The position numbers and the translations under genes are program-made. The notes under the pieces are model-generated. The model made no database searches and had not been told where the DNA came from. It was given only the letters and a program-made list of their open reading frames with translations. This document shows positions 19,864 to 29,662 of a DNA stretch of 64,000 nt, one piece after another. The DNA is from Methylobacterium sp. (GTDB lineage Bacteria > Pseudomonadota > Alphaproteobacteria > Rhizobiales > Beijerinckiaceae), in contig PNLY01000005.1 of assembly GCA_013823325.1 (NCBI GenBank), positions 1-64,000 on the forward strand. Direction: 5' to 3'. Position 1 is the stretch's first letter. Each line of letters starts with the position of its first letter.

Positions 19864-20490
19864 CTACTGGCTAGCCCAGATCACCCGCGCCATGAAGGCG
19901 ATCTCGGCGAGCGCCAGCACCCGGTCGGCATGCTCGGGATTGAGCGAGGCGAGCTCGACCGTCTTTGCGGTCTGGCGCCTGAGCTGCTTGGCGAGCACCT
20001 CGCCCTCGACGGTCTTGACCACGACCCGGTCACCACGGCGGATCGCCGCGCCGGGCGACACGATGATCGTGTCGCCGTCGCGATAAAGCGGCAGCATCGA
20101 ATCACCGGCGATCTCGAGCGCATAGGCCTTCTCGTCCTGCAGGCCGGGAAAGGCGACCTCGTCCCAGCCGGAGCCGGCCGGGAAGCCGCCATCGTCGAAG
20201 AAGCCGCCCGAGCCCGCCTGGGCGAAGCCGATCACCGGGATCGTATGCGCAGGTGGCACGCCACGGCGCAGCACGTTCATGAACTCGTCGAAGGAGGCGC
20301 CGGTGGCGGAGAGGATCTTGGCGATCGATTCGGTCGAGGGCCAGCGCTCGCGCCCATCGGCGCCGATGCGCTTCGAGCGGTTGAAGGTGGTGGCGTCGAG
20401 CCCGGCCTTGCGGGCAAGGCCCGACGGCGTCAGGCCATAGCGCTGGGCGAGCGTGTCGATCGCGCTCCAGATCTGGTCATGGGACAGCAT
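19864..20490 (-). CDS. Helix-turn-helix regulator with S24 (LexA-type) peptidase domain
   Basis: The 208-residue protein has an N-terminal helix-turn-helix (about residues 8-75, [21 protein letters not shown]). After a linker, a LexA/CI-type domain carries the nucleophile in [13 protein letters not shown] and the Lys in VVVKTVEGE, both intact, so self-cleavage is possible. It resembles a repressor family widespread in Hyphomicrobiales chromosomes and not tied to a prophage; no phage genes are seen nearby. ATG 20490 begins MLSHDQIW. It is divergent from the DUF952-pyrD operon. Confidence 0.85.
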   Translation of the reverse strand: MLSHDQIWSAIDTLAQRYGLTPSGLARKAGLDATTFNRSKRIGADGRERWPSTESIAKILSATGASFDEFMNVLRRGVPPAHTIPVIGFAQAGSGGFFDDGGFPAGSGWDEVAFPGLQDEKAYALEIAGDSMLPLYRDGDTIIVSPGAAIRRGDRVVVKTVEGEVLAKQLRRQTAKTVELASLNPEHADRVLALAEIAFMARVIWASQ

Positions 20491-20668
20491 CGCGGAGAGG
20501 CCTCGTTCCTGATGGTGCCGGCGCAAAGCGGGGATAGAGATAGGAAATATCCCCTATTCGATAAGAATTCAATCTGTTTCGTGTTTCCGATTGGGCTCAG
20601 GCTGAAGAAATCCGGGAACCGGCCCGGCGCGGCATGCTTTCCCCTTTTGCCGACGGCCATCAGGCGAT

Positions 20669-21022
20669 ATGTCCGGCGCCATGCCGCTCATCTACAAGAT
20701 CTGTCCCGAAGCGCTCTGGCGCGAAGCCGAGGCCGCAGGCCTCTTCCAGGGAGCGCCGGTCGACCTCGCCGACGGCTTCATCCATTTCTCGACCGGCGCG
20801 CAGATCCGCGAGACAGCCGCCAGGCATTTCGCCGGCCAGAGCGGGCTGCTGCTGATCGCCTTCGACGACGCCGCGTTCGGCGAGGCCCTGCGCTACGAGC
20901 CCTCGCGCGGCGGGGCGCTGTTCCCGCATCTCTACGCCACGCTCGCCCCCAAGCAGGCGCGCTGGATCGCGCCGCTGCCGTCAGGCGAGAGTGGCCATGT
21001 CTTCCCGGAGGATGTCGCGTGA
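20669..21022 (+). CDS. DUF952 family protein
   Basis: This 117-residue protein carries the DUF952 pattern: [19 protein letters not shown], then [14 protein letters not shown] and, later, the FPHLYATL block. These proteins resemble ADP-ribosyltransferase-like folds but their role is not established. ATG 20669 or the Met at 20681 could be the start. Its stop overlaps the pyrD GTG by two bases, so the two are coupled; the DUF952-pyrD pair is a common Hyphomicrobiales arrangement. Confidence 0.88.
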   Translation: MSGAMPLIYKICPEALWREAEAAGLFQGAPVDLADGFIHFSTGAQIRETAARHFAGQSGLLLIAFDDAAFGEALRYEPSRGGALFPHLYATLAPKQARWIAPLPSGESGHVFPEDVA

Positions 21023-22107
21023 TCGGAGCGCTGTTCGGCCTGGCGCGGCCGCTGATCCACAAGCTCGACGCCGAGCAGGCTCACCGGCTGACGATCGCGG
21101 CGCTCGCCGCCGCGCCGCCGCTGCGGCCGGCAGCCGATGCGCCCTCGCTCGCTGTCGAAGCCTTCGGTCTGCGTTTCAGCAATCCGGTCGGGCTCGCCGC
21201 CGGCTTCGACAAACATGCCGAAGCGATCGACGGCGCGCTCGGGCTCGGCTTCGGCTTCGTCGAGATCGGCGGAGTGACGCCACTGCCGCAGCCGGGCAAT
21301 CCGCGCCCGCGCGTCTTCCGCCTGCCGGAGGACGAGGCGGTGATCAATCGCTACGGCCTCAACAGCGAAGGCATGGAAGCGGTTGCGGCCAGGCTTCAGG
21401 CCCGCCGGAAGAAGGGCGGCATCGTCGGCGTCAACCTCGGCGCCAACAAGGATTCGGCCGACCGCAGCGCCGACTATGCGGTGCTTGCGGGCAGGCTCGC
21501 ACCGCTCGCCGACTTCCTGACCGTCAACGTCTCCTCGCCGAACACGCCGGGCCTGCGCGACCTGCAGGCCGAGAGCGCGCTCGACGACCTGATCGCACGC
21601 ACGCTCGCCGCCCGCGACGAGGCCGCCGCCGGGGGCAAGCCGACGCCGGTGCTGATCAAGATCGCGCCCGACCTCTCCATGCCCGAGCTCGACGGCATGG
21701 TCGCGGTCGCCCGCCGCCGCAAGGTCGACGGCATGATCGTCTCGAACACGACGATCGCGCGGCCCGAGAGCCTGCGCAGCAGCAACAAGGCTGAGACCGG
21801 GGGCCTCTCCGGCAAGCCGCTCTTTGCGGCCTCGACCCGCATCCTCGCCGAAACCTTCCTGCGGGTGGAGCGGCAATTCCCGCTGATCGGCGTCGGCGGC
21901 ATCCACTCCGCCGAAACTGCCTTCGCCAAGATCCGGGCCGGGGCGAGCCTGGTTCAGCTCTATTCGGCGATGGTGTTCAAGGGGCCGGGGCTGGTCGGCG
22001 AGGTCAAACGCGGGCTCGACATGCAGGTGCGCAAGGCCGGGCTGCCGCGGCTCGACGCGCTGGTCGGCCGCGACGCCGAGGCGATCGCGCGCGGGGAGGC
22101 GCTGTAA
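21019..22107 (+). CDS. pyrD: Dihydroorotate dehydrogenase (quinone), class 2
   Basis: PyrD oxidises dihydroorotate to orotate in pyrimidine synthesis and passes electrons to ubiquinone at the membrane. The 362 residues have the class 2 N-terminal amphipathic extension ([15 protein letters not shown]), the FMN-site block [19 protein letters not shown], the catalytic serine region [12 protein letters not shown] and the C-terminal [22 protein letters not shown] 21019 overlaps the DUF952 stop and gives a family-like start; a far longer open frame upstream is spurious. Confidence 0.96.
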   Translation: MIGALFGLARPLIHKLDAEQAHRLTIAALAAAPPLRPAADAPSLAVEAFGLRFSNPVGLAAGFDKHAEAIDGALGLGFGFVEIGGVTPLPQPGNPRPRVFRLPEDEAVINRYGLNSEGMEAVAARLQARRKKGGIVGVNLGANKDSADRSADYAVLAGRLAPLADFLTVNVSSPNTPGLRDLQAESALDDLIARTLAARDEAAAGGKPTPVLIKIAPDLSMPELDGMVAVARRRKVDGMIVSNTTIARPESLRSSNKAETGGLSGKPLFAASTRILAETFLRVERQFPLIGVGGIHSAETAFAKIRAGASLVQLYSAMVFKGPGLVGEVKRGLDMQVRKAGLPRLDALVGRDAEAIARGEAL

Positions 22108-22109
22108 GC

Positions 22110-22382
22110 TTACCGCTTCGAGGCGAACAAGCGGCTGATCAGCCAGAGCGGCACGACGACCAGGGCGCCGGCAAGCGCCCAGCCGCCGACCTCGCGGACC
22201 GCGTCGAAGCCCATATCGGTGAGCGAGCGGACGAAGCGGAGCGCCGAATCGAAGAGGCCGCGTGGCGACAGGCCGAGGAAGGCCATGGCCGCCCCGACCA
22301 GCAGCGAGATGAAGAACAGGCGCACGAGTACGCTGAGGACGGAACCGCCCAGGAAACGCTCGGTGCCACCGCCATTGGCCAT
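22110..22382 (-). CDS. DUF6460-type small membrane protein
   Basis: The 90-residue protein has two membrane segments (LSVLVRLFFISLLVGAAMAF and, near the end, WALAGALVVVPLWLISRLF) separated by the DSALRFVRSLTDMGFD linker, as in small conserved Hyphomicrobiales proteins now called DUF6460. AAGGGG lies about six bases before ATG 22382, which decides the start over an upstream one at 22415. Convergent with pyrD, with only two bases between the stops. Confidence 0.75.
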   Translation of the reverse strand: MANGGGTERFLGGSVLSVLVRLFFISLLVGAAMAFLGLSPRGLFDSALRFVRSLTDMGFDAVREVGGWALAGALVVVPLWLISRLFASKR

Positions 22383-22465
22383 GGAAATCCCCTTCCGATC
22401 GACCGCGTTAGACAAATCAGACCGTGCTTGAACCGGGCCTGAACGCCACCGTCAACCGGTAGAGC

Positions 22466-23131
22466 TCAGCTCGTCGCTGAAGCGCCCTGCGCGGCCCAGC
22501 CAGCGCCGGCGATCTTGGCGGCGGCGATCACGGCCTGGGTTCGGCTGTCGACGTTGAGTTTGGTCAGGATCGCCGAGACATGCGCCTTCACGGTCGCCTC
22601 GGAGACGCCGAGTTCATAGGCGATCTGCTTGTTGAGAAGTCCTTCCGACAGCATCATCAGTACGCGCACCTGCTGCGGGGTCAGCGTCGCCAGGCGCCGG
22701 ACCATGTCGGCGGTCTCATGGTCGACCGGAGCTGAGAGGTCGACGCCCGGCGGTGTCCAGACTCCGCCGTCGAGCACGGCCTGGATCGCCTCGCCCATCT
22801 GCGCGACCTCGGCGGTCTTGGGCAGGAAGCCGAGCGCGCCGAATTCGATGCAACGGCGGATCACGGCAGGGTCGTCATTGGCCGAGACGACGATGACGGG
22901 GATCTCGGGATAGGACGCCCGCAGGAAGAGCAGGCCGGAAAAGCCCTGCACCCCCGGCATCGAGAGATCGAGCAGGATGAGATCAATGTCCGAAGTTTCG
23001 GCGAGCGCCTGGCCAAGCGCCTCGAGCGAGCCGACCTCGCTGACCTCCGAACCGGTCAGCCCATGCGAAACCGCCTGGCGCAAAGCGCCGCGAAAGAGCG
23101 GATGATCGTCCGCGATCACGATCCGTGTCAT
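22466..23131 (-). CDS. LuxR/NarL-type response regulator
   Basis: This regulator of 221 residues has a receiver domain (IVIADDHPLFRGALR, with the phosphorylated Asp in LILLDLSMPG and the conserved Lys in GFLPKTA). A C-terminal LuxR helix-turn-helix follows (LTPQQVRVLMMLSEG and NKQIAYELGVSEATVKAHV). Two ATGs are adjacent (23134 and 23131); the second has better spacing from GGAGG. No kinase gene flanks it. The sensor kinase at 18.4 kb is of a different class, so I do not pair them. Confidence 0.92.
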   Translation of the reverse strand: MTRIVIADDHPLFRGALRQAVSHGLTGSEVSEVGSLEALGQALAETSDIDLILLDLSMPGVQGFSGLLFLRASYPEIPVIVVSANDDPAVIRRCIEFGALGFLPKTAEVAQMGEAIQAVLDGGVWTPPGVDLSAPVDHETADMVRRLATLTPQQVRVLMMLSEGLLNKQIAYELGVSEATVKAHVSAILTKLNVDSRTQAVIAAAKIAGAGWAAQGASATS

Positions 23132-23246
23132 CATGCCCTCCGCGCGCCGATGCCGGACGAGATGCCGGCGCGTTTCCCCCTCAAAGTTCAAGCGCCCCCC
23201 ATCTTACCCTGTCAATGCTCCAATCGCAGGGAGACACAGCGGATCG

Positions 23247-24881
23247 CTAATTGGCAGGGAGCAGCGCCTCCAATGTCTCGATCCGGTCGGCCTCGCCCGG
23301 CGGCTTGTCCCAGCGGATACGGTTGATCCGGGGGAAGCGCATGGCGACGCCGGATTTGTGCCGCGTCGAGCGCTGCAGGCCCTCGAAAGCCACTTCGAAG
23401 ACGAGCCCACTCACGAGCGTATGCGTGACCTCACGCACCGGGCCGAAGCGGTTCAGCGTGTTCTTGCGGACATAGCGGTCGATCTCGATCAGCTCCTCGT
23501 CGGTAAACCCGAAATAGGCCTTGCCGACCGGCACCAGCTCGTCCGCGCCCGCCTCCCCCACCCGCCAGACGCCAAAGGTGTAGTCGGAATAGAAGGAGGA
23601 GCGCTTGCCGTGGCCGCGCTGGGCATACATCAGCACGCAATCGACGAGCCGGGCATCGCGTTTCCACTTGTACCAGTAGCCCTTGGGGCGGCCGGGCAGA
23701 TAAGGCGAATCGAGCCGCTTCAGCATGCAGCCCTCGACTGCCTCGGCATCGGCGCCCGCCCCGGCTGCGGCCGGATCGGCACGGGCCTCCATCAGCTCGT
23801 CCCAACTCGAAAAGGCGATACGTGGCGACAGATCGAAGCGGGCGCTGTCGAGCTTGGTCAGGAAGGTCTCGAGCCTGGCGCGCCGTTCGGTATAGGGGTG
23901 AGCCCGCAGATCGTCGTCGCCCTCAGCCAGCAGGTCGTAAGCGCGGATATGGGCCGGGAATTCGGCCAGCATCCTGGCCGTCACCTGCTTGCGGTTGAGC
24001 CGCTGCTGCAGCGTGTTGAAGCTCTGGACGACACCATCGCGCATGACCAGCAATTCACCGTCGATCGCGCCATCCTGCGTCAGCGCCTCGGTGAGATCGG
24101 GAAAAGCGCCACCGATCTCCTCGCCGGTGCGTGAATAGAGCCGGACGATGCGGCTGCCATCGGCGCGCGTGCCGGCAACCGCCTGGACGCGGATGCCGTC
24201 CCATTTCCATTCGGCGGCGAATTCGTTCGCCGCGAGCTTGTCGAAATCGCCGTCCTCGATCGCGTGCGAGAGCATCACCGGGCGGAACGGCGCCGGATCG
24301 GTCGCCTCCGGCCGCGGCGCCCTGCCCTCCAGCCAGGCGAAGAGCGCGGTGTAAGGCGGCTCCAGCCCATGCCAGACCTGCTCAACCTCGTCGGCCGGAA
24401 TGCCGCCGAGGCTCGCGGCGGCGGTCTTGGCGAGGCGGGCGGAGACGCCGATCCGCAAAGCACCGGTGATCAGCTTGAGCAGGGCCCAGCGCCCGGTTTC
24501 GTCGAGCGCATCGAGCCAGGAGGCAATCAGCCGCGGCAATTCGGTCTTGCCGGACTTTTGCAGGCCGGCGACGACATCCGGCAGATGCGGCACGTCGTTG
24601 GCGCCATGCCGAGCCGGCCACATCAGCGCGACCGTCTCGGAGAGATCGCCGACATAGTCGTAGGAGAGCGCGAACAGCACCGGGTCGACGCGCTCGGCGA
24701 TCAGAGCGCGGATCAGGCCGGCCTTGGCGTTCTGGAAGACCAGTCCGCCGGTCATCGCCGCCAGCGCATAGCCGCGATCGGGATCGGGCGTGGTGCGCAG
24801 GTAATCGGCGATCAGCGCGAGCTTGCCGTTGCGGCGCGGCTCATAGGCCAGGCGGTCGAGCAGCCAGGCGAAGCGGTTCAT
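23247..24881 (-). CDS. Ligase of the ligase-associated DNA-damage gene set (ATP-dependent DNA ligase)
   Basis: This ATP-dependent DNA ligase of 544 residues has an N-terminal DNA-binding domain. The adenylation motif is KWDGIR (Lys near residue 225), with further nucleotidyltransferase motifs YSRTGEEI and DGELLVMRDG, the late motif GCMLKRLDSPYLPGR and a C-terminal OB fold. It matches the type named 'cisplatin damage response' ligase. In Pseudomonas and other bacteria this ligase is encoded with an MBL exonuclease, an Lhr-type helicase and PdeM. All three are present here. Its ATG overlaps the exonuclease stop (ATGA), so the two are coupled. Confidence 0.93.
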   Translation of the reverse strand: MNRFAWLLDRLAYEPRRNGKLALIADYLRTTPDPDRGYALAAMTGGLVFQNAKAGLIRALIAERVDPVLFALSYDYVGDLSETVALMWPARHGANDVPHLPDVVAGLQKSGKTELPRLIASWLDALDETGRWALLKLITGALRIGVSARLAKTAAASLGGIPADEVEQVWHGLEPPYTALFAWLEGRAPRPEATDPAPFRPVMLSHAIEDGDFDKLAANEFAAEWKWDGIRVQAVAGTRADGSRIVRLYSRTGEEIGGAFPDLTEALTQDGAIDGELLVMRDGVVQSFNTLQQRLNRKQVTARMLAEFPAHIRAYDLLAEGDDDLRAHPYTERRARLETFLTKLDSARFDLSPRIAFSSWDELMEARADPAAAGAGADAEAVEGCMLKRLDSPYLPGRPKGYWYKWKRDARLVDCVLMYAQRGHGKRSSFYSDYTFGVWRVGEAGADELVPVGKAYFGFTDEELIEIDRYVRKNTLNRFGPVREVTHTLVSGLVFEVAFEGLQRSTRHKSGVAMRFPRINRIRWDKPPGEADRIETLEALLPAN

Positions 24882-25936
24882 GGCGCCGCCTCCTCCACCG
24901 GCCTGGCCTCGGGCTCAGCCTCGCCCTCGTCACCATAGCCGACGAGATGGAGCGGCATGCCCTTGAGGCCGACCGTGCCGCACCAATGCGCCAGCGCCTC
25001 CGCCTCGCCATGAGTGATCCAGATCTCGTTGGCCTGGACCTCGCGGATCGTCGCCTGGAGGTCGTCCCAATCGGCATGGTCGGAGATGATCAGTGGCAGC
25101 TCGACGCCCTTCTGGCGGGCCCGCGCCCTGACCCGCATCCAGCCCGAGGCGAAAGCGGTGACCGGGTCTGGGAAACGGCGCGACCAGAGGTCCTGGATCG
25201 CGCTCGGCGGGCAGATGACGATCTCGCCAGCAAATGCCTTGCGCCCCTCGGCCTTGCGTTCGCCGGGCTCGACCTTGCGGATCTCGCCGAGCGGGATGCC
25301 CTCGGCCTGGTAGAGCTCGGTGATTTTTTCGACCGCGCCATGGATGTAGATCGGGCGCTCGTAGCCGGCCTCGCGGATCAGCGCCATCAAGCGCTGCGCC
25401 TTCCCGAGCGAGTAGGCGCCGACGATGTGGGCGCGCTCCGGGAAGAGGCGGACGGAATCGAGCAGTTTGGCGGTCTCGGCGCTCGCGGGTGGGTGTCGGA
25501 AGACCGGCAGGCCGAAGGTCGCCTCGGTGATGAAGACGTCGCAGGGCACGGGCTCGAAGGGCGCGCAGGTCGGATCGCGCTCGCGCTTGTAGTCGCCGGA
25601 GACGACGATGCGCAGGCCCTTGTGCTCGACCACGATCTGGGCGGAGCCGAGGACATGGCCGGCCGGGACGAAGCGGAAGTCGACAGCGCCGATGCGGGTT
25701 GTCTCGCCGGGAGCGGCCACCTGCTGCGAGCCGGTGAAAGCCTCGCCATAGCGCAGCGCCATGATCGCCAGCGTCTCTTGCGTCGCCAGCACGGCGCCGT
25801 GGCCGGCGCGGGCATGGTCGGAATGGCCATGGGTGATCAGCGCCCGCCCAACAGGGCGGAGCGGATCGATATAGATGTCGGCCGGCGGGCAATAGAGCCC
25901 GGCCGGGGTCGGCGTCAGCAGGTCCGAAGGCTTCAT
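24878..25936 (-). CDS. Ligase-associated exonuclease, metallo-beta-lactamase / beta-CASP fold
   Basis: The 352-residue protein has the metal-binding HGHSDH at residues 36-41, a second histidine in PAGHVLGSAQ, Asp in VSGDYKRERDP and a late ISDHADWDD. These fit the beta-CASP nuclease group that includes the exonuclease of the ligase/Lhr/PdeM set. It probably trims DNA ends before sealing by the coupled ligase. ATG 25936 starts MKPSDLL; the frame runs on upstream but over the divergent gene. It lies 39 bases from the start of the divergent methyltransferase gene. Confidence 0.92.
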   Translation of the reverse strand: MKPSDLLTPTPAGLYCPPADIYIDPLRPVGRALITHGHSDHARAGHGAVLATQETLAIMALRYGEAFTGSQQVAAPGETTRIGAVDFRFVPAGHVLGSAQIVVEHKGLRIVVSGDYKRERDPTCAPFEPVPCDVFITEATFGLPVFRHPPASAETAKLLDSVRLFPERAHIVGAYSLGKAQRLMALIREAGYERPIYIHGAVEKITELYQAEGIPLGEIRKVEPGERKAEGRKAFAGEIVICPPSAIQDLWSRRFPDPVTAFASGWMRVRARARQKGVELPLIISDHADWDDLQATIREVQANEIWITHGEAEALAHWCGTVGLKGMPLHLVGYGDEGEAEPEARPVEEAAP

Positions 25937-25975
25937 CGTCTGGCCAGTGTCATTTGGCTCGGTTAAACCCGCAGC

Positions 25976-26932
25976 ATGATCGAAAAGGGCAGCAGCGTGT
26001 ACTCCGCCAGTTCCGGAGATGAGCGCCTCGACCGTCGTTATGCCTGGGCCGAGGCAGCATTGAAGGATGGCGATCCGCAAGCGGCGATCGACATCCTCGA
26101 TCAAACGCTCGCCGAGAACTACGGTTTCACCGCTGCCTGGCATCTCTACGGGCTGGCGCAGGAAACCCTCGGGCATAATGAGGAGGCCGCGACCGCCTGG
26201 CGGCAATGCCTCGACCTCGACCCCAACGACCATGTCGGCGCCAAGCTCGACCTCGCCCGCATCGGCGCGCTGCCGGCCGAGCAGGCGACCTCGGAGAATT
26301 TTTCAGGCGCCTTGTTCGACGGCTATGCCGAACGCTTCGACAGCCATCTGGTCGGGACGCTGCAGTACCAGGCGCCGGCGCTGCTGAAGGAGGCGCTGGC
26401 GAGATATTGCGAACAGGCCAGCCGCCCCTTTCAGTTCGAAACGGCCTATGACCTCGGCTGCGGCACCGGATTGATGGGCGAGGCGATCCGCGCCGAGGTG
26501 GGTTTCCTCGCCGGCTGCGATCTCTCGCCGCGCATGATCGCCAAAGCGCAGGCCAAGACGTGCAAGGATGGCGGGCCGCTCTACGACAAGCTCGCCACCG
26601 CCGGCCTCACGGCCTTTCTGGCGAGCCGGCCCGACGCCTCGGCCGATCTTGTCATCGCCGCCGACGTCTTCGTCTATCTCGGCGATCTCGCCCCGTGCTT
26701 CCATCAGAGCGCGCGGGTGCTCAAAGCGGGCGGGCTCCTCGCATTCACCGTGCAAAGCCATGGTGGCGAAGGCATCACCGTTGGCCAGGACCGGCGCTTC
26801 GCCCATGCCGAAGCCTGGGTCAGGGAGGCGCTCGTCGACGCCGGGCTGAAGCCGGCGTTCGTCGAACCGCAGAGCACGCGGGTCGACCGCGGTCAGCCGG
26901 TGCCGGGACTGCTCGTGGTGGCGGAGCGCTGA
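25976..26932 (+). CDS. SAM-dependent methyltransferase with N-terminal TPR-like repeats
   Basis: The protein has 318 residues. The first 110 or so contain TPR-like helices (AEAALKDGDPQAAIDILDQ, then WHLYGLAQETLGHNEEAATA). The rest is a class I methyltransferase with the SAM motif DLGCGTGLMGEAI and a later DLVIAADVFVYLGDL. The substrate is unknown. It is divergent from the exonuclease-ligase pair and lies upstream of the helicase gene, so it divides the DNA-repair set. It may be a protein methyltransferase, judging by the TPR part, but this is inference. Confidence 0.85.
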   Translation: MIEKGSSVYSASSGDERLDRRYAWAEAALKDGDPQAAIDILDQTLAENYGFTAAWHLYGLAQETLGHNEEAATAWRQCLDLDPNDHVGAKLDLARIGALPAEQATSENFSGALFDGYAERFDSHLVGTLQYQAPALLKEALARYCEQASRPFQFETAYDLGCGTGLMGEAIRAEVGFLAGCDLSPRMIAKAQAKTCKDGGPLYDKLATAGLTAFLASRPDASADLVIAADVFVYLGDLAPCFHQSARVLKAGGLLAFTVQSHGGEGITVGQDRRFAHAEAWVREALVDAGLKPAFVEPQSTRVDRGQPVPGLLVVAER

Positions 26933-26959
26933 GGCGCAAGCGCAGGAACCACGACGCAG

Positions 26960-27100
26960 AACCCCTCTCCTGGAAGGAGAGGGGCAGGGGTGAGGTGTTC
27001 GGACTGCAAACGTTGGCTTGAACCCGACCGCGCGGTGAGCGATCGCGGACTGGTCCAACCACCTACACCTCACCCTGCCCCCTCCTTCCAGGAGAGGGTT
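26960..27100. repeat. Palindromic intergenic unit with about 37-base arms
   Basis: The stretches 26960-26998 and 27065-27100 are imperfect inverted copies of each other. The left arm is itself a hairpin: CCCCTCTCCT, three bases, AGGAGAGGGG. The unit lies between the methyltransferase gene and the helicase gene. Such long GC-rich palindromes are dispersed in Hyphomicrobiales genomes and can stop transcription or stabilise mRNA ends. The spacer between the arms is about 66 bases. Confidence 0.8.
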
Positions 27101-27175
27101 CCCCGAGCCCTTGCTTCTATTGTGCGGTCGACACCCGTTCCCTTTTCGTTCGACAGAGCCTATTTCTGTCGCTCG

Positions 27176-29662
27176 ATGGATGCGCCCTCGCCTCTTCCGC
27201 CCGCCTTCTCCGCCTGGTTCGCCAGCCGCGGCTGGAGCGTCCGGGCACATCAGCTCGCCTTGCTGGAGGAAGCTCGCGCCGGGCGCTCGACCCTGCTGGT
27301 CGCACCGACCGGCGCCGGCAAGACGCTCGCCGGCTTCCTGCCCTCGCTGGTCGAGCTGACCCAGCGCGGCGGCGAGCGCGAGGGACTGCACACGCTCTAT
27401 GTCTCGCCGCTGAAGGCGCTCGCGGTCGACATCGCCCGCAATCTGGAGACGCCGATCAGGGAGATGGGGCTCGACGTCAAGGTCGAGACCCGCACCGGCG
27501 ACACCTCGCCGGCCAAGCGCGCCCGCCAGATCGAGCGGCCACCCGACATCCTGCTGACCACGCCGGAACAGCTGGCACTGCTGGTCTCGCATCGCGACGC
27601 CAAGCCGTTCTTCGCGAACCTGCGCCGCGTCGTGCTCGACGAGTTGCATGCGCTCGTCACCTCCAAGCGCGGCGACCTGCTCTCGCTCGATCTTGCTCGG
27701 CTGCGCGGTCTCGCGCCGCAGATGAGCGCGGTCGGCCTCTCGGCGACGGTGCGCGAGCCGGCGGACCTGCAGGCCTATCTCGGCGGCGCCGGCACGCCGT
27801 CGGGCCTCGTCACCGTCGAGGGCGGCGCGAAAGCGCAGATCGGCATCATGGCGACCAGAAGGCGGCTCCCGCTTGCCGGTCACGTCACCGCCCACGCCGT
27901 CGACGATATCTACGCCGCGATCCAGCAGCACAAACTGACCCTCGTCTTCGTCAACACCCGCATGCAAGCCGAGTTCATGTTCCAGGCGCTGTGGAGCGTG
28001 AACGAGGAGACGTTGCCGATCGCGCTGCATCACGGCTCGCTCGATGTCGGCCAGCGCCGCAAGGTCGAGGCGGCGATGGCGGCGGGCAGGCTCAAGGCCG
28101 TCGTCTGCACCGCAACGCTCGATCTGGGCATCGACTGGGGCGATGTCGACCTCGTCGTCAATGTCGGCGCGCCCAAGGGCGCGAGCCGCCTGATGCAGCG
28201 CATCGGCCGCTCCAACCACCGCATGGACGAGCCCTCGCAGGCGTTGCTGGTGCCGTCGAACCGCTTCGAGCTGCTGGAATGCCGCGCCGCCCTCGATGCC
28301 GTGGCAGAGGCGGCGCAGGACACCCCGCCGCCGCGGACCGGCGCGCTCGACGTGCTCGCCCAGCATGTCCTTGGGGTCGCCTGCTCCGACGGCTTCGATC
28401 CCGATGCGCTCTACCGGGAGGTCCTGACCGCCTCGCCCTATGCCGAGCTCGCCCGCGCCGATTTCGACGCCGTCGTCGATTTCGTCGCGACCGGCGGCTA
28501 TGCGCTGAAGAGCTATGAGCGCTTCGCCAAGCTCAGGCGGAGCAAGGACGGCGTCTACCGCGCCAGCAATGCCCGCGTGATCCAGCAATACCGGATGAAT
28601 GTCGGCACCATCGTCGAATCGACCATGCTGAAAGTCCGGCTCGGCCGCTCCAGGCCGGCCCGCCCCGGCGGCCAGCAGATGCTCAGCCGCGGCGGGCGCG
28701 TGCTCGGCGAGCTGGAGGAGTACTTCGCCGAGACGATGACGCCGGGCGACACCTTCGTCTTCGCCGGCGAGGTGCTGCGCTTCGAGGGCATCGTCGAGAA
28801 CGAGGTGGTCTGCTCGCGCACCAGCGCCGGCACCGACCCGAAGATCCCGTCCTATGCCGGCGGCAAGTTCCCCCTCTCGACCTTCCTCGCCGCGCGCGTC
28901 CGCGCCATCCTGGCGACGCCGAAGGAATGGGTGAAGCTGCCGGACGAGGTCTCGTCCTGGCTGCATGCGCAGCGGCTGAAATCGCGCCTGCCCAAGCCAG
29001 GTGAATTGCTGGTCGAGACCTTTCCGCGCGCCGGCCGCTTCTTCCTCGTCGCCTACCCGTTCGAGGGCCGCCTCGCCCACCAGACCCTCGGCATGCTGCT
29101 GACGCGCCGGCTGGAGCGGGCGCGCCTGAAACCGCTCGGCTTCGTCTGCAACGACTACGGCATCGCGGTCTGGACGCTCGGCGACATGGGCGCGGCGATC
29201 GCGCGCGGGGCGCTCTCGCTCGACGAGCTCTTCGCGCAGGACATGCTCGGCGACGATCTCGAGGAGTGGCTCGCCGAATCGGCGCTGATGAAGCGCACCT
29301 TCCGCTCTTGCGCCGTGATCGGCGGCCTGATCGAGCGCCGCTTTCCCGGCCAGGAGAAGAGCGGCCGGCAGGTGACGATCTCGACCGACCTCGTCTACGA
29401 CGTGCTGCGCCGGCACCAGCCCGACCATGTGCTGCTGCGCGCCGCACGCGCCGACGCCGCGACCGGCTTGCTCGATATCGGCCGCCTGGGTCAGATGCTG
29501 ACACGGATCAGCGGGCGAATCGTGCATCAGCCGCTCGATCACGTCTCGCCGCTCTCGGTCTCGGTCATGCTCGAGATCGGGCGCGAGGCGGTCCATGGCG
29601 AAGCGGCCGACGAGATCCTGGCCGAGGCGGAAGCGCAGATGCTCGAAGAGGCGATGGCGTGA
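27176..29662 (+). CDS. Ligase-associated DEXH-box helicase (Lhr-core type)
   Basis: This superfamily 2 helicase of 828 residues has Walker A APTGAGKT at 43-50, a DELH box near 155, the GLSATV motif, HHGSLDVGQRRKVEAAM, VCTATLDLGIDWG and the QRIGRSNHRMD arginine-finger motif. The long C-terminal region matches the Lhr core and not RecQ- or Dbp-type helicases. In the known repair set it unwinds DNA as a 3'-5' translocase. ATG 27176 begins MDAPSP; upstream sequence is the palindromic repeat, so longer versions are unlikely. It overlaps pdeM by three bases. Confidence 0.94.
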   Translation: MDAPSPLPPAFSAWFASRGWSVRAHQLALLEEARAGRSTLLVAPTGAGKTLAGFLPSLVELTQRGGEREGLHTLYVSPLKALAVDIARNLETPIREMGLDVKVETRTGDTSPAKRARQIERPPDILLTTPEQLALLVSHRDAKPFFANLRRVVLDELHALVTSKRGDLLSLDLARLRGLAPQMSAVGLSATVREPADLQAYLGGAGTPSGLVTVEGGAKAQIGIMATRRRLPLAGHVTAHAVDDIYAAIQQHKLTLVFVNTRMQAEFMFQALWSVNEETLPIALHHGSLDVGQRRKVEAAMAAGRLKAVVCTATLDLGIDWGDVDLVVNVGAPKGASRLMQRIGRSNHRMDEPSQALLVPSNRFELLECRAALDAVAEAAQDTPPPRTGALDVLAQHVLGVACSDGFDPDALYREVLTASPYAELARADFDAVVDFVATGGYALKSYERFAKLRRSKDGVYRASNARVIQQYRMNVGTIVESTMLKVRLGRSRPARPGGQQMLSRGGRVLGELEEYFAETMTPGDTFVFAGEVLRFEGIVENEVVCSRTSAGTDPKIPSYAGGKFPLSTFLAARVRAILATPKEWVKLPDEVSSWLHAQRLKSRLPKPGELLVETFPRAGRFFLVAYPFEGRLAHQTLGMLLTRRLERARLKPLGFVCNDYGIAVWTLGDMGAAIARGALSLDELFAQDMLGDDLEEWLAESALMKRTFRSCAVIGGLIERRFPGQEKSGRQVTISTDLVYDVLRRHQPDHVLLRAARADAATGLLDIGRLGQMLTRISGRIVHQPLDHVSPLSVSVMLEIGREAVHGEAADEILAEAEAQMLEEAMA

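Noticed and set aside
19864-20490. S24/HTH regulator considered as a prophage CI repressor
   Set aside because: No integrase, cro-like or structural phage genes are near, and the flanking genes are core.
19930-21018. Upstream extension of the pyrD frame
   Set aside because: It would run across the S24 regulator, its promoter and the DUF952 gene; the GTG at 21019 gives the normal PyrD start.
18380-23131. Sensor kinase at 18.4 kb and LuxR-type regulator at 22.5 kb as a two-component pair
   Set aside because: They are 2.6 kb apart with unrelated genes between, and the kinase phosphoacceptor type is not the one that usually partners NarL-type regulators.
26960-27100. Palindromic unit considered as a CRISPR or IS end
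   Set aside because: There are only two inverted arms, no regularly spaced direct repeats, no cas or transposase gene and no target duplication.
26303-29596. Very long open frame (1097 codons) on the minus strand over the helicase gene
   Set aside because: It is antisense to a gene with intact helicase motifs, is rich in Arg, Gly, Asp and His in no family pattern, and arises from the strong GC bias at third positions.
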